A stretch of 64,000 bases of DNA from Corynebacterium felinum (GTDB taxonomy: Bacteria; Actinomycetota; Actinomycetes; Mycobacteriales; Mycobacteriaceae). Location of the stretch: the NCBI RefSeq assembly GCF_030408755.1, contig NZ_CP047209.1, forward strand, positions 2,728,001 to 2,792,000, given 5' to 3'. How positions within the stretch are numbered: the stretch's first letter is position 1; every line of letters starts with the position of its first letter. Of the stretch, positions 17,935 to 28,915 are shown one piece after another. The notes under the pieces are model-generated. The model was not told the origin of the DNA. It made no database searches and saw nothing but the letters and a program-made list of their open reading frames with translations. Made by a program: the position numbers and the translations under genes.

Positions 17935-18759
17935 TTATGTCCCTTCGTTCCAGCGGTAGGCAACTTTCACGGCGGCAGCGGTGCTGGCCACGTCGTGCAC
18001 GCGCACGCACCAAGCACCCGCGTGTGCAGAAAGCGCGGAGACTGCGGCGGTGGCGGCGTCGATGTCGCAGGCAAGTTCTTTGATGAAGCGCTTGCGTGAC
18101 GCCCCGATTAAGAGGGGGTATCCCAGCTGGTGGAAGGTGGGGATGCCGTTCAGCAGCGCCCAGTTATTTTCGGCGGTCTTCGCAAATCCGAGTCCTGGAT
18201 CTAGGCTGATGTTGCCCTCCTTCACCCCGGCAGCAAGAGCGCTATCGACGAGTTTTTCGAGTCCGGTATACACGTCGTTGACAATGTTTCCACTTTCGTG
18301 GGCGGCCCCTGCCGCGTCCCCGAAGCGTTCGGTTTTCCAGTGCATGAGGCACACGGGAAGCTCGATGTTTGCCATCACGCCGAGCATATCGGGGTCGGCG
18401 AGTCCGCCGGACACATCGTTGATCAGCCCCACACCAGCATTGGCGGCACGATCCGCTACGCGTGCACGCATGGTATCGACGCTGGTTGTGATTCCACAGG
18501 CGCTGAGCTCCTCGATAACGGGAATCACGCGGCGCAGCTCGACCTCCTCGTCGACGCGTTGTGCGCCTGGCCGGGTGGATTCGCCGCCGATGTCGATGAT
18601 GTCGGCACCGGCGTCGATAAGCTCGTGTGCGTGCGCGATCGCGGCGTCGAGGTCAAGGTAGCGCCCGCCGTCGGAGAAGCTATCTTCGGTGATGTTGACA
18701 ATCCCCATCACCAGGGTGTGGTTGCGTGTGCGAAACAGCGGGTGCTGATGTGTGTGCAC
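17935..18759 (-). CDS. folP: Dihydropteroate synthase
   Basis: A 274-aa TIM-barrel enzyme that joins the pterin to p-aminobenzoate and is the sulfonamide target. Signatures are VMGIVNITEDSFSDGG, ADIIDIGGESTRPGA, INDVSGG, DPGLGFAKT and GASRKRFI. All key loops are present, so it should be active. It lies between folE and folB with spacings of 2-3 bases. Confidence 0.96.
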   Translation of the reverse strand: MHTHQHPLFRTRNHTLVMGIVNITEDSFSDGGRYLDLDAAIAHAHELIDAGADIIDIGGESTRPGAQRVDEEVELRRVIPVIEELSACGITTSVDTMRARVADRAANAGVGLINDVSGGLADPDMLGVMANIELPVCLMHWKTERFGDAAGAAHESGNIVNDVYTGLEKLVDSALAAGVKEGNISLDPGLGFAKTAENNWALLNGIPTFHQLGYPLLIGASRKRFIKELACDIDAATAAVSALSAHAGAWCVRVHDVASTAAAVKVAYRWNEGT

Positions 18760-18762
18760 TGG

Positions 18763-19332
18763 CTATCCCCGAATCAAGCTGAGTGCTTCGGCGCGGGATG
18801 CGGCGTTGGTTTTGAACCCGCCGCGCACCGCTGAGGTGGTGGTGGATGCGCCGGGCTTGCGGATGCCGCGCATGGCCATACACAGGTGCTCACATTCGAT
18901 CACGACAATCACGGATTGCGCTTCAAGCTTATCGACGAGCGCATCTGCCACCTGACTGGTCAAGCGCTCCTGCACTTGGGGTCGCTTCGCAAACATATCG
19001 ACGAGCCGGGCAAGCTTAGACAAACCAGTAACTTTGCCCGACGCACCCGGAATGTAGCCGATATGCGCCTTGCCGAAAAACGGCACCAAGTGATGCTCGC
19101 AGGTGGAATAGATCGGAATATCTTTCACCAACACCAATTCGCGGTGATCTTCGCTGAACGTTTTATTCAGCACCTCGGTGGGGTCGGTGTGCAAGCCCGC
19201 AAAAATTTCTTGGAAAGCACGAGCCACTCGAGCCGGGGTTTCGACAAGACCTTCCCGATCGGGATTTTCGCCGACGGCAAGCAGCAGCTCACGGACTGCC
19301 GCTTCGGCGCGCGCCTGATCAAAAGTAGACAT
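18763..19332 (-). CDS. folE: GTP cyclohydrolase I
   Basis: A 189-aa FolE that opens GTP in the first step of folate synthesis. [10 protein letters not shown], the zinc-site region [41 protein letters not shown] and the Cys-containing ECEHLCM block are all visible. The start at 19332 is chosen because the longer frame only extends into ftsH. One base separates it from the ftsH stop, so it is the start of the folate run but transcribed with ftsH. Confidence 0.96.
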   Translation of the reverse strand: MSTFDQARAEAAVRELLLAVGENPDREGLVETPARVARAFQEIFAGLHTDPTEVLNKTFSEDHRELVLVKDIPIYSTCEHHLVPFFGKAHIGYIPGASGKVTGLSKLARLVDMFAKRPQVQERLTSQVADALVDKLEAQSVIVVIECEHLCMAMRGIRKPGASTTTSAVRGGFKTNAASRAEALSLIRG

Positions 19333-19333
19333 A

Positions 19334-22300
19334 TTAGGAGCGCTCTCCTTCATCGGTGACGGAACGATCTGGATTAAGGTAGCCAGGTGCGCCACCACGT
19401 GGGGTGTCATCAGCATCGGCGGAATCCGCGTGCCGCGACGCCCATTCGCGGCGGAAGAATTCAGCACTGAAACTTTCTTCGCTCGCCACTGCCTTCTTCG
19501 CTGCTTCGACTTCTTCATCGGTGATCCGGCTGAAGGTGGCGGTATCTTCCGGCTTCAATTCTTGGCCGCTCGTACGCTTTTGCTCCACCAACGCCCACAA
19601 CGCTTGACGCTGTGCTTGCTCTTCTTCCTTCGGTGCGCGGTGGCGGCCCAAGGACACAGTTTCACTATCGGAAGGCAAAGGCACCGATGGGCGCAGTGGA
19701 TCATTACCAGCATCCACAGGCTTAAGCTCAGTGCCACCGAAACCACTATGGGATACGGCAGGTTCCTCAGTGACAGCAGGCTGAGGTTCATCCGACCAAG
19801 GGTTTTCCGTGCGCTCATTTTCCGGCAGGCGGAAACCAATCTCTTCCTCCGGTTCAGCAGGCACCACGAGATCACCGGAACCATACGCACTCACCCCAGG
19901 ATGCACATCCTGCGGCTGCTCAGGCTCAACAGGTGGCGTAGGCACCTGCTGAGTAGTGGTGGGGATCGCCCATCCCTTATCCACACTCGCACCAGCACCA
20001 TCCGCATCCCGTGGCTCAGCCTGAGCAGCATGTGGCTGCTGGGGCTGGGCGAATGGCCTTTCTGCCGGTGGCTGCGGTGCGCCGTGAGGCGGGAACTGCG
20101 TGTGTACAGGCACACCCGGTGCAGGTGCCGCAGGAGGCACTACACCATGAGAAGCAGGTGGCTGCTGGCCAAGCGCATAAGGATTAGCCACAGGCTTATC
20201 CCCTGGCACAACCCAACCCGCAGGCGGTGGCGTACCACCGTAGCGCTGCTGATTCGGATTCTTGGCAGCATCCCCAGGCACAGTCGCATCCACCGGATTC
20301 CCCTGCACACTTGGGGAAACTGGGGCATTCTTTGCAGCCTCAAGTTCAGCCTGGCGCTTAGCACGCGCAGCCTTCGACGCCTCCACAAGGCTAAACGGCT
20401 TCGGTGGTTCCTCACCGCGCTCTAGGGCCAACTCGGTGGGGGTCTTTACTGGCTCACGGCCTGCTTGGCGAGGGAAACGATCCTCTTGCCCCGGGAACAC
20501 TTCGCCGACCGGGCGCGGTGTGATGCCGTCGAAAAGCGCCTCAAGATCAGGGCGACGCAACGTCTCCTTCTCCAGCAACTTCTCCGCCAACTTATCCAAG
20601 TAATCGCGGTACTCAGCCAAAATATTGTAGGCCTCAGCATGCGCCTTATCCAGCAAATACTTCATCTCGCGGTCAATCAACGCCGCAGTCTCAGGCGAGT
20701 ACTCCAACGAGCCCTGACCCGCGCGACCGGAGAAAGGATCGCCCTGCTCAGCGCCATACTTCACCATACCTAGCGACGGCGACATGCCGTACTCGACCAG
20801 CATCGACTTAGCAATCTTGGTTGCCATCTCAATATCCGCGCTCGCGCCAGTCGTCGGCTCGCCGAAAACCAACTCTTCGGCAGCACGACCACCCATGGCA
20901 AACACCAAGCGCGCATACAGCTCGTCGCGGTTGTACATGCCCTTATCGTCCTCTTGGGCGGTCATCGCATGACCACCCGTACGGCCGCGGGCGAGGATCG
21001 TGACCTTGTACACGCGATCAATATTCTTCAACGCCCACGCAGCAAGCGTATGCCCACCCTCATGATAGGCGGTGACCTTCTTTTCCTTCTCCGAGATCAC
21101 CTTGCTGGAACGACGCGGACCACCGATCACACGGTCAGTTGCCTCTTCCAACGCATCGGCGGTAATCACATTGCCTCCAATACGGGCGGTCAGCAGCGCG
21201 GCTTCATTCAACACGTTGGCAAGATCGGCACCCGACATGCCTGCGGTGCGGCGAGCAAGCGCCTTCAAATCAGCGTCCTTGGCAAAAGGCTTGCCCTTGG
21301 CATGCACCTCCAAAATCTGCTCGCGCCCCTTCAAATCAGGGTTGGTGACAGGAATTTGGCGGTCGAAACGACCAGGGCGCAACAGGGCTTGATCCAAAAT
21401 ATCTGGGCGGTTGGTTGCCGCCATCAAGATCACGCCTTCGCGATCCCCGAAACCATCCATCTCCACCAACAGCTGGTTCAAGGTTTGCTCACGCTCGTCG
21501 TGTCCCCCACCCATGCCGGAGCCGCGCTGGCGACCCACCGCATCAATCTCGTCGACGAAAATAATGCAGGGGGAATTCTCACGTGCCTGCTTAAACAGGT
21601 CACGCACACGGGAGGCGCCCACACCGACGAACATTTCGACGAAATCGGAGCCAGAAATGGAATAGAAAGGAACGCCCGCTTCACCGGCAACCGCACGAGC
21701 CAGCAAGGTTTTACCCGTACCGGGTGGGCCGTACAAAAGCACGCCGCGCGGAATTTTCGCGCCGAGTTTTTCATACCTGGCTGGGTCTTGGAGGAAGTCC
21801 TTGATTTCGTGGAGCTCATCCACAGCCTCATCGGCACCTGCAACATCCGCGAAGGTGTTGGTGGGCATGTCTTTGTTGAGCTCTTTGGCCTTGGAGCTGC
21901 CGAAGCCAAACATGCCCATTCCTCCGCCTTGCATGCGGCTGAACATGAACATGATCAGACCGAAGACGATCACCATGGGCAGAATGTAACTGAGCATCTG
22001 GGTGATGAAAGACTCTTGGGTTACATTCGTAGTGAACTTCGTTGTCTCACTCTCCCGAACCGTGGCAAAGATATCCGCGCTGCTGCGCGCCGGATACTGC
22101 GCCATGATTTCCTTGATGTCCTTCTTACCCTCATGCTCAATGGGGTTCTTGAGCTTGAGGCGCAGCCTTTGCTCGCGGTCATCAATGGTGGCTTCGGCAA
22201 CATTGTTTTCTTCCAGTTGCGTCACTGCCACGGAGGTTTCTACTTTGAGGAAGCCTCGCGTGTTCGAACCAAAGAGGGTAATGAGGTACAGCGAGATGAG

Positions 22301-22348
22301 CACGATCGCAGCGATCGCGCCGATCTGAATGATCTTTTTATTCTTCAT
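19334..22348 (-). CDS. ftsH: ATP-dependent zinc metalloprotease FtsH with long Pro-rich C-terminus
   Basis: A 1004-aa membrane AAA+ protease. Two membrane helices (about 7-25 and 115-135) flank a small extracytoplasmic domain. The AAA module has GPPGTGKT (about 205), the DEID Walker B and the second region of homology [11 protein letters not shown]; the protease has HEGGH (about 430). After the usual core, which ends near residue 620, there is an extension of nearly 400 residues rich in Pro, Gln, Glu and Ala, making it longer than most FtsH. It degrades misfolded membrane proteins and regulatory factors. Confidence 0.95.
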   Translation of the reverse strand: MKNKKIIQIGAIAAIVLISLYLITLFGSNTRGFLKVETSVAVTQLEENNVAEATIDDREQRLRLKLKNPIEHEGKKDIKEIMAQYPARSSADIFATVRESETTKFTTNVTQESFITQMLSYILPMVIVFGLIMFMFSRMQGGGMGMFGFGSSKAKELNKDMPTNTFADVAGADEAVDELHEIKDFLQDPARYEKLGAKIPRGVLLYGPPGTGKTLLARAVAGEAGVPFYSISGSDFVEMFVGVGASRVRDLFKQARENSPCIIFVDEIDAVGRQRGSGMGGGHDEREQTLNQLLVEMDGFGDREGVILMAATNRPDILDQALLRPGRFDRQIPVTNPDLKGREQILEVHAKGKPFAKDADLKALARRTAGMSGADLANVLNEAALLTARIGGNVITADALEEATDRVIGGPRRSSKVISEKEKKVTAYHEGGHTLAAWALKNIDRVYKVTILARGRTGGHAMTAQEDDKGMYNRDELYARLVFAMGGRAAEELVFGEPTTGASADIEMATKIAKSMLVEYGMSPSLGMVKYGAEQGDPFSGRAGQGSLEYSPETAALIDREMKYLLDKAHAEAYNILAEYRDYLDKLAEKLLEKETLRRPDLEALFDGITPRPVGEVFPGQEDRFPRQAGREPVKTPTELALERGEEPPKPFSLVEASKAARAKRQAELEAAKNAPVSPSVQGNPVDATVPGDAAKNPNQQRYGGTPPPAGWVVPGDKPVANPYALGQQPPASHGVVPPAAPAPGVPVHTQFPPHGAPQPPAERPFAQPQQPHAAQAEPRDADGAGASVDKGWAIPTTTQQVPTPPVEPEQPQDVHPGVSAYGSGDLVVPAEPEEEIGFRLPENERTENPWSDEPQPAVTEEPAVSHSGFGGTELKPVDAGNDPLRPSVPLPSDSETVSLGRHRAPKEEEQAQRQALWALVEQKRTSGQELKPEDTATFSRITDEEVEAAKKAVASEESFSAEFFRREWASRHADSADADDTPRGGAPGYLNPDRSVTDEGERS

Positions 22349-22645
22349 GCACGCACCAACTTCTCATCCTTGTGTTTTCCGCACCGCGACTTGTTTTTCG
22401 CGGTGGTGGGTGTGGGAAAGGTGAAGTTTAAGAAGTGAGTCCCTTTCTTACAACAGATTGTTATTCGTATGCCCATCTTAATAACGCGTTCGCCCCCGCA
22501 CATAGTTCCAGCGGGGGCGAAATAGTGAAGAAATTCGTATTCAGCGTCCACTTCAGCTGTGCATACAGTGGTGTTGGGGCTACTGTTTTCTCCCTGCTCA
22601 CCCCCACACTTTGGGTGGCGGAAGGGGGTGAAACGAGGTGGAAGG

Positions 22646-23245
22646 TTAGCTGTCAGCGATCTCGTCGGAGTACACCGAGGGGTCCAAGGTGCCCACATAT
22701 GGCAGGTCGCGGTAGCGCTCGGCGTAGTCGAGGCCGTAGCCGATGACGAATTCGTTGGGGATGTCGAAACCGATGTCCATCAGATCGATGTCAACCTTGA
22801 CTGCTTCTGGTTTGCGCAGCAAGGTGATCACTTCGAGGGATTTTGGCTTGCGGTTAGAGAGGTTGCGCAGCAACCATTTCAGGGTGAGGCCGGAGTCGAT
22901 GATGTCTTCGACGATCAACACGTTGCGGCCTTCGATGTCGCGGTCAAGGTCTTTGAGGATGCGCACCACACCGGAGGAGGTGGAGGAGTTGCCGTAGGAG
23001 GATACTGCCATGAATTCGCACTGGGAGGGGATTTCAAGGGCGCGGGCGAAGTCGGTGAGGAAATACACTGCGCCTTTGAGCACACAGATGAGGACGAGGT
23101 CGTCTTCTTCGTTTTTGTATTTTTCGGTGACGCGGTCGGCCATTTCTTTGATGCGGTCACGCAGCTGCTGCTCAGAAATGAGAATTGCCTCAACGTCGGT
23201 GCCGTAGCGGTGGTCCGGAACATTGAAGTCCTTGGTGGTATGCAT
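22646..23245 (-). CDS. hpt: Hypoxanthine phosphoribosyltransferase
   Basis: A 199-aa purine salvage enzyme. The PRPP-binding motif appears as [14 protein letters not shown], with the [14 protein letters not shown] loop upstream and the hypoxanthine-site region [24 protein letters not shown] downstream. Start taken at ATG 23245 after AGGAAAA. It follows tilS with a 58-base gap, on the same strand and probably in the same transcript. Confidence 0.94.
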   Translation of the reverse strand: MHTTKDFNVPDHRYGTDVEAILISEQQLRDRIKEMADRVTEKYKNEEDDLVLICVLKGAVYFLTDFARALEIPSQCEFMAVSSYGNSSTSSGVVRILKDLDRDIEGRNVLIVEDIIDSGLTLKWLLRNLSNRKPKSLEVITLLRKPEAVKVDIDLMDIGFDIPNEFVIGYGLDYAERYRDLPYVGTLDPSVYSDEIADS

Positions 23246-23303
23246 AAACACTTTTCCTGTGTGGTGAGTTTACGGGCGCCTTACCAATTAAAGTTTGCCA
23301 CGT

Positions 23304-24218
23304 TTAACCTTTTGTTTCCACATTCTTCGATTCCAGCACGATCACTTTCCCAATCCTGCGGACTCGCCATGCGCCCGCATCAACTGCGCCCTGCCCGCGC
23401 CAGTTGGTGATAAGTTGTTCTACTTGGCCCAGAATTTGTGCATTAACCTTGGCTTTATTTTCCCGAAGCAGTGCGTGGATGCTGCGGGTACGCACCGCTT
23501 TGGGCATCGCTGCAAGCGTATCGACGTCGACACTAGCCTCTGCGTAGCAATCCAGCGCCTGCTGCTCCTCGGCGTTGGTGTGCCCGGCTTGGGCCAGCAC
23601 TGGGATGACATCGTAGCCTGCAATATCGGCAAGCAGTGGGATGAGTTCGGTGCGGATGCGCACGCGTCGAAAAGCTGGGTCTGCGTTCATGGGGTCGTCC
23701 CAGTAGTCGAGGCCGAGTTCGCGACATGCCTGCTCAGTATCGGTGCGGGTGATGTGAAGGAATGGGCGCGTGACCTGGTCGTTGACCCGCATGGGGCTAA
23801 TGTGCCCGCGCAGGGCGCTCAGCAGCACGGTTTCGGCCTGGTCGTTGGCGGTGTGCGCCACCCATACCCGCCTGCCTTCTTTGTCGGCGCGGCTAAAAAG
23901 TGCCTTGTAGCGGGCGTGGCGTGCTTGGGCTTCCACGTTTCCGGCGGCCACCTGCACTGGGATCACTTCGGCTGGCACCCCAAGTTTGCGCGCTTGTTCT
24001 GCTGCTTGTTGCGCAATGGTTGCGCTGTGCGGTTGCAGGCCGTGGTCGATGCACACTGCGACGATATCGATCCCTTCTGCTGCTGCCGCTGCCACGAGCG
24101 CGAGGCTATCCGCACCCCCGGACAAGCCGACAACTGCCCGCTCATCCGCAAAACCGCGCACCGCGTGACGGCAGCGCAAAAAGTGCGGGCTGGAATCAGG
24201 CCAGAAAGGGGTGGTCAT
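23304..24218 (-). CDS. tilS: tRNA(Ile)-lysidine synthetase
   Basis: A 304-aa PP-loop enzyme that converts C34 of tRNA-Ile(CAU) to lysidine so it reads AUA. The ATP loop is SGGADSLALVAA near residue 36; other landmarks are ARHARYKALFSRA, HTANDQAETVLL and RPFLHITR. The start at 24218 is preferred over the upstream TTG. Length is typical for actinobacteria, which lack the long C-terminal domains of E. coli TilS. Confidence 0.93.
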   Translation of the reverse strand: MTTPFWPDSSPHFLRCRHAVRGFADERAVVGLSGGADSLALVAAAAAEGIDIVAVCIDHGLQPHSATIAQQAAEQARKLGVPAEVIPVQVAAGNVEAQARHARYKALFSRADKEGRRVWVAHTANDQAETVLLSALRGHISPMRVNDQVTRPFLHITRTDTEQACRELGLDYWDDPMNADPAFRRVRIRTELIPLLADIAGYDVIPVLAQAGHTNAEEQQALDCYAEASVDVDTLAAMPKAVRTRSIHALLRENKAKVNAQILGQVEQLITNWRGQGAVDAGAWRVRRIGKVIVLESKNVETKG

Positions 24219-24466
24219 AAGTTTTCTCTTCAATCATTTTTGCGAGCACATCCAGTGACTATCAATGACCGCGCATGCTTTTACGCTGCTGGTGAACACA
24301 ACCTATCTTTTCATGTTTTTCTCGGCACAATAATCAACGTTTCGGCAAAGATATGCAGTTGAGTGGTACAAGTGGTTTTTCACATCTACGCTCAAGAAAA
24401 AAGGACGTACTAAAATTCACCGTAATACAAAGCTCACTGGCGTAGCTGTGGAGGAGGTGACTTGGC

Positions 24467-25024
24467 ATGCGTGTGAAGAAGGAACTTTTGCTGGGTACTT
24501 TGGATTATTCAGAGAGCGAAATTGACCATATTTCCACCATGCTTGGTATCAAGTTCGACCACAATGGAACGGTAGATAAGTAGGTTGCGCTTTCTTTGCG
24601 GCGGCTTCTTTCAGACGAGGCTCGCAAGCTGTTTAATAGCCAGCTTCAGCTTCCTGCCACAGAAATCCTGTATGTCGATGGTCTTCAACCTTCCGATTTC
24701 GGCAGCTCAGAATTTGCTGGTGAGTGGCTGCTTGATTTAAGCGATCACCACTTACGTTTGAAGGGGCGGTGTGTCGTTCAGGCGGAATCAAAGGAAGACT
24801 TTTTCAACCGCCACGGCAAAGTTCCAACACCAGAAGAAGGCACTTGTCAGGTTCTGATTCGCCCACGTGATACCTCCACGGAACGCGCTCTGATGGACGC
24901 GTATCTGTTAGGCGACGCCCGTCTCCAGTTCGCTGTAGCTCAAATCCGAAAAGAAAAGCATTGCTCAACGAACTCAGCTTTGCCCAGCGCCAAGCAGGAT
25001 CAAGACACATTTTGTGCACCCTAG
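24467..25024 (+). pseudogene. Unknown gene interrupted by an in-frame amber codon
   Basis: ATG at 24467 has a near-perfect ribosome site (GGAGGAGGTGA, 24450-24460). The frame runs 38 codons to TAG at 24581 and then stays open in the same frame to TAG at 25022-25024. Combined length is 185 codons plus the internal stop. The text reads naturally across the stop (GTVDK, stop, VALSLRRLL), so a TGG or CAG to TAG change is likely. I do not recognise the family; the second half is acidic-basic mixed and soluble. It might instead be a short 38-aa gene, or a downstream gene starting at TTG 24596, but no ribosome site precedes that. Confidence 0.5.
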
Positions 25025-25165
25025 TGTTTGCTTCCTGAAATCTATGCAGCCCCCATATCAACCGCAGCATCGGTGCACACTTGGGCATATGGGGTAAATG
25101 GTGGACAAGGGCAGTATTCTTTGCAGGAAAATACTGCCCAGCCATCCGCTCGCAGCGCGCCTAGG

Positions 25166-26422
25166 TTAACCCAGAGTGCGCACGTCAGAGGTAATTTCAT
25201 CCATGGCTTGGCGGGCGCCGAGAACCTCAGCGCCGTTGCAAATCATGGCGAAGGAATACACCGCACCCGATTCCGAATGGATAATGCCTGCAAGTGAGGC
25301 AATATCGGTCAAAGTGCCGGTCTTTGCCCGCACCCAGCCGCGTCCGGCTAAATCGTGGTAGCGCGGCGCTAGTGTTCCGGTGCCGCCTGCCACTGGGAGT
25401 TGTGCCAGCAAGGGGCGTAGCTCGGTGAGGTCGGTGGCTGCGCGGTAGAAAATCTCATCCAAAAGGCGGGCGGGAATCCGGTTGTCGAGCGACAGCCCGG
25501 AATTATCCACCATGTTCACGCCACTAGTGTCGAAATGTTCAGCGAGAATATTCAACGTGGCTTCCACTGGTTGCGCAGGGTCAAGTTCACGGCCGATGGC
25601 TTCAGCGATCACGTTATCGGAATGCGCCATCATGTCGGTTAAGCGCTTTTCTAAAGTATCTGACCACAGCACAGCAACTTCCCTCCCCTGGTTTTCAGGG
25701 TCAAGGTTGGTCATACCGAAAGTAGACACACCAAGGCGCTCAGCAAACACTTTCGCCACATCCAAGGCGGGGGTGTGGCTGCGCGGCACATCCCCTTCCG
25801 AGGCACCAATGCGCCCACCATCAATCATGACAGGTTGCATCGGGGCGATATATCCACCATCAATATCACGCAGATCCCAGCCGACGCCGGTTTCGGGCGC
25901 GGACCAGATGCTGGCGTCGACAAGCACTGCGCTCACATCGGGCACAGCCTTCTTAATCTTCTGCGCAACCTCATTAATATCAGCAGCACGCAACCCCACA
26001 TCACCAGCAGCTTTAATCACCACCGTCGACGAATCAGGCGCATAAAAACGCGTAGCAACCCGATCCTGCTCCCCCAACTTCAACAACGCCGCCGCCGCAG
26101 TCAGCACCTTCGTCGTCGACGCCGGCAACAGCGCCTCATCAGCGCGATGCGACAACACCACCTCACCCGTATGCGTATTACGAATCTGAATACTCGCCTG
26201 CCCCAAACGCGGATCATCAAAACGCGCCGCAACCTGCGCCAACGACTCCGCATTCACCCCCACACCAGTCGCCGGAACCACCAACTGCGCGGCAGGCGCA
26301 AGCGAAGGCGCGGGCTCATAATACAGCTGACTCTTCTCACTAACCACAACACCCGCAGCGACCGTAGCCCCAACAAGAACACTGGCGGCTGCCAGCGCCG
26401 CCCACCACTTTGCGTTTTTCAT
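25166..26422 (-). CDS. dacB: D-alanyl-D-alanine carboxypeptidase (PBP4 / DacB family)
   Basis: A 418-aa S13-family penicillin-binding protein. An N-terminal membrane segment is at about 7-28. The active-site triad motifs are STTK (in LPASTTKVLTAAA), SDN (in MAHSDNVIAEAIG) and KTG (in RAKTGTLTDIASLAG). It trims or cuts peptidoglycan stem peptides outside the membrane. It diverges from ppa across a 145-base gap, as in mycobacteria. Confidence 0.93.
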   Translation of the reverse strand: MKNAKWWAALAAASVLVGATVAAGVVVSEKSQLYYEPAPSLAPAAQLVVPATGVGVNAESLAQVAARFDDPRLGQASIQIRNTHTGEVVLSHRADEALLPASTTKVLTAAAALLKLGEQDRVATRFYAPDSSTVVIKAAGDVGLRAADINEVAQKIKKAVPDVSAVLVDASIWSAPETGVGWDLRDIDGGYIAPMQPVMIDGGRIGASEGDVPRSHTPALDVAKVFAERLGVSTFGMTNLDPENQGREVAVLWSDTLEKRLTDMMAHSDNVIAEAIGRELDPAQPVEATLNILAEHFDTSGVNMVDNSGLSLDNRIPARLLDEIFYRAATDLTELRPLLAQLPVAGGTGTLAPRYHDLAGRGWVRAKTGTLTDIASLAGIIHSESGAVYSFAMICNGAEVLGARQAMDEITSDVRTLG

Positions 26423-26567
26423 CGCCTCCTACACTAACGCACAACATGACAATCAAGCAGCAGCGCTACCGCACAGCAGAAGAAAAGAAGACGCACACCT
26501 TGCAATGAGCTAGACTAAGTGGGTTAAAAAACGTTTCCCCCTTATTATTCAAGGAGTGCTTCACGCG

Positions 26568-27044
26568 ATGAGCATGGAAGTTACCATCGAGATCCCTAAG
26601 GGTTCCCGCAACAAGTACGAAGTCGACCACGAAACCGGCAAGGTGTACCTCGACCGCTACCTGTTCACCCCAATGGCCTACCCACTGGATTACGGCTACA
26701 TCGACCACACCCTCGGCGAAGACGGCGACCCACTCGACGCACTCGTGATCCTGCCTGAGCCAGTATTCCCAGGTGTGATCGTCAAAGCCCGCCCACTCGG
26801 CGTGTTCAAGATGACCGACGAAGCAGGCGGCGACGACAAGCTGCTGTGCGTCCTCGACGACCCACGCTGGGCTGATTTGCAGGACATTTCCGACGTCAGC
26901 GATTTCCTAAAAGATGAGATCGAGCACTTCTTCGTCCACTACAAGGACTTGGAGCCCAACAAGGAAGTCACCGGCTCCGGCTGGGGCGACAAGGCTGAGG
27001 CTGAGAAAATCTTCGCCGAGTCCATCGAACGCTACAAGGGCTAA
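26568..27044 (+). CDS. ppa: Inorganic pyrophosphatase
   Basis: A 158-aa family I soluble pyrophosphatase. Visible active-site features are [13 protein letters not shown], the YPLDYGYI segment and the metal-binding signature DGDPLDALV, with further Asp residues in [15 protein letters not shown] at 26551-26556 precedes ATG 26568; ATG at 26574 is an alternative. A strong terminator follows. Confidence 0.96.
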   Translation: MSMEVTIEIPKGSRNKYEVDHETGKVYLDRYLFTPMAYPLDYGYIDHTLGEDGDPLDALVILPEPVFPGVIVKARPLGVFKMTDEAGGDDKLLCVLDDPRWADLQDISDVSDFLKDEIEHFFVHYKDLEPNKEVTGSGWGDKAEAEKIFAESIERYKG

Positions 27045-27084
27045 ACTCCGATCCACGCTGCACTAAGCGTATCGACGCCCCCAC

Positions 27085-27114
27085 GACGCCGCTTTATTCG
27101 AAGCGGCGTCTTTT
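27085..27114 (+). terminator. Rho-independent terminator after ppa
   Basis: GACGCCGCTT (27085-27094), a TATTCG loop and AAGCGGCGTC (27101-27110), followed by TTTT. Confidence 0.9.
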
Positions 27115-27156
27115 CATACCCCACGCCGTATCGCGGAAGGGGGTATGCTAAGGAAC

Positions 27157-27444
27157 ATGCGTGAAGTTTCAGTAACCGAAGTTCCCAACAATGCACAGCT
27201 CATCGACGTCCGCGAAACCGACGAGTTTAGCGCAGTCCATGCCGCAACCGCCCGCAACATCCCCATGTCGGAGATCACCAGCCGCGTCGGCGAAATCGAC
27301 TCCGAGCAGGAAGTCTACGTCATCTGCAAATCCGGCGGACGCTCCGCCCGCGTAGCCGAATACCTCGAAGCCCGCGACATGAATGTCATTAACGTCGCCG
27401 GCGGCACCGACGCCTGGGTCGCCGCAGGCCTACCCACCGGCTAA
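27157..27444 (+). CDS. Rhodanese-like domain protein
   Basis: A 95-aa single rhodanese domain. QLIDVRETDEF is the usual first motif, and the active-site loop is VICKSGGRSARVAEYL, with Cys as the sulfur acceptor. Such small cytoplasmic rhodaneses move sulfane sulfur, but the partner is unknown. ATG at 27145 is an alternative start adding four residues. A strong terminator follows at 27509. Confidence 0.88.
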   Translation: MREVSVTEVPNNAQLIDVRETDEFSAVHAATARNIPMSEITSRVGEIDSEQEVYVICKSGGRSARVAEYLEARDMNVINVAGGTDAWVAAGLPTG

Positions 27445-27508
27445 TCCCCCACCGCGTGAATTTTCCACCCACGCCCCCTTAAAAAAACTCTTGACTATCT
27501 CCTTCTCG

Positions 27509-27537
27509 CCCCCGCCTACCGGCGGGGGCTTTGCTTT
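27509..27537 (+). terminator. Rho-independent terminator after the rhodanese gene
   Basis: CCCCCGCC (27509-27516), a TACC loop and GGCGGGGG (27521-27528), then CTTTGCTTT. Confidence 0.85.
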
Positions 27538-27556
27538 GCCCCACAACCCAGGAGGC

Positions 27557-28298
27557 AACTCGACCTTTCCGCACCCAAGACCCCAACTGGCGTAGGTTCC
27601 AGACGAATAAGTCGAGTTATCACATCGCGCGGCAAGAAAAACCGCAGGCACCAAGGCTTCCTAGCGGGGCACGATCAGGGTTGGGCGCAGACAACTCGAC
27701 CTTTCCACACCCAAGACCCCAACTGGCGTAGGTTCCAGACGAATAAGTCGAGTTATCACATCGCGCGGCTAGAAAACTACAGGCACCAAGGCTTCCTAGC
27801 GGGGCACGATCAGGGTTAGGCGCAGACAACTCGACCTTTCCGTACCCAAGGCCCCAATTGAGGTAGGTTCCAGGCGAATTAGTCGAGTAAGCACAGCGCG
27901 GGGCAAGAAAACTGCAGGAATTGGGCAATCCTAAGCAGATGACTGCTACGTGACCACACAGATAACTCGACCTTTCCACACCCAAGACCCCAACTTGCGT
28001 AGGTTCCAAACGAATAAGTCGAGTAAGCACAACGCGGGACAAGAAAAACCACAGGCACCAAGGCTTCCTAGCGGGGCACGATCGGGGTTAGACGCAGACA
28101 ACTCGACCTTTCCGTACCCAAAGCCCCAACTTGCATAGGTTCCAAACGAATAAGTCGAGTAAGCACAGCGCGGGGCAAGAAAAACCGCAGGGAGAAAGAT
28201 TTCCTGGCGGGGCACGATCAGGGTTAGGCGTGGATAACTCGACCTTTTTTAACGACAGGGCTTTGTTTTTAGGGGCTTGGGGGCAAAAGGTCGAGTTC
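27557..28298. repeat. Five tandem ~136-bp repeat units plus a terminal hairpin unit
   Basis: Units start with AACTCGACCTT at 27557, 27693, 27828, 27964 and 28100, and a sixth partial unit starts at 28236. Spacing is 136, 135, 136, 136 and 136. Each full unit has a conserved core of about 65 bases bounded by AACTCGAC and its complement (GTCGAGTT, or GTCGAGTA in units 3-5), and a spacer that is conserved in most units but replaced by other sequence in unit 3. The sixth unit ends in a perfect 13-bp inverted repeat (AACTCGACCTTTT at 28236-28248, its complement at 28286-28298). Open frames on either strand change from unit to unit, so coding is unlikely. Confidence 0.9.
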
Positions 28299-28915
28299 GG
28301 TATGGGGAGGGTGATCCGAAGTGAAGGCGAGATATACACGGTGTGTGACAGTAACGTGTGTGCGCAATCCGATTGCGCATGCCGGAAGGGGAAATTATAT
28401 TGTCGTAGATTTTCAGCAACACATTTTCGGACAAAACCCACATTCATCAGACCAATTTTGCGGTGCGCGATAAGGATCACATTCTATAGAAAAGTGCTTC
28501 GCACCACACTTTTATCCCCAATGTGAATGCACATCATAGTCAGTTTTATTGCGACTTACTGGGATAATAGTGGGATTTTTATCAATATTGTGCAAATTAT
28601 TGGTATCACATCCGTAAAAGATTGCACTTCGCTTATGTCTTGTCTGAAAGTGTGGGACTGTTTTTGAATCTAATCTTGCATTGTTCACCAATCGGGGTGC
28701 ATTATTAAACACGTCCTCAACGAGAGCGCAACAGCCTTGCCCAAAGGCATGAAAACGCTAGGAAAACTAGGAAAAGATTTCCCCAGTGAGTACCTACCCA
28801 GTACCCACCTTCCTGCACAGCCACGAACACTCGTGACCGAAAGCCTCACGCAAGGATTTTCCACCAAGAGTGAAAACTCACCAATTAAAAACGTGATAAG
28901 GAAAGTGATATAGCC
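28299..28915. other. Non-coding accessory stretch with a palindrome
   Basis: 617 AT-richer bases without a convincing gene. TGCGCAAT, CCG, ATTGCGCA at 28361-28379 is a perfect palindrome that could be an operator. The part near 28750-28915 should be the leader of the small gene at 28916. Confidence 0.5.

Noticed and set aside
20954..22438. A 494-codon plus frame opposite ftsH
   Set aside because: It is the antisense shadow of a highly conserved gene on the minus strand.
24467..24583. The 38-codon frame considered as an independent small gene
   Set aside because: The frame continues directly after the stop with natural sequence, so one interrupted gene is simpler, though not proven.
27620..28215. 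Minus-strand open frames through the tandem repeats with Cys/Gly/Tyr-rich peptides
   Set aside because: The unit is not a multiple of three, so the frame changes between units, and no ribosome site precedes the starts.
27557..28298. The tandem array considered as a CRISPR array or a type III toxin-antitoxin RNA
   Set aside because: The 136-bp period and similar spacers do not fit CRISPR; type III antitoxin repeats are near 36 bases and a toxin gene should follow, but none does.
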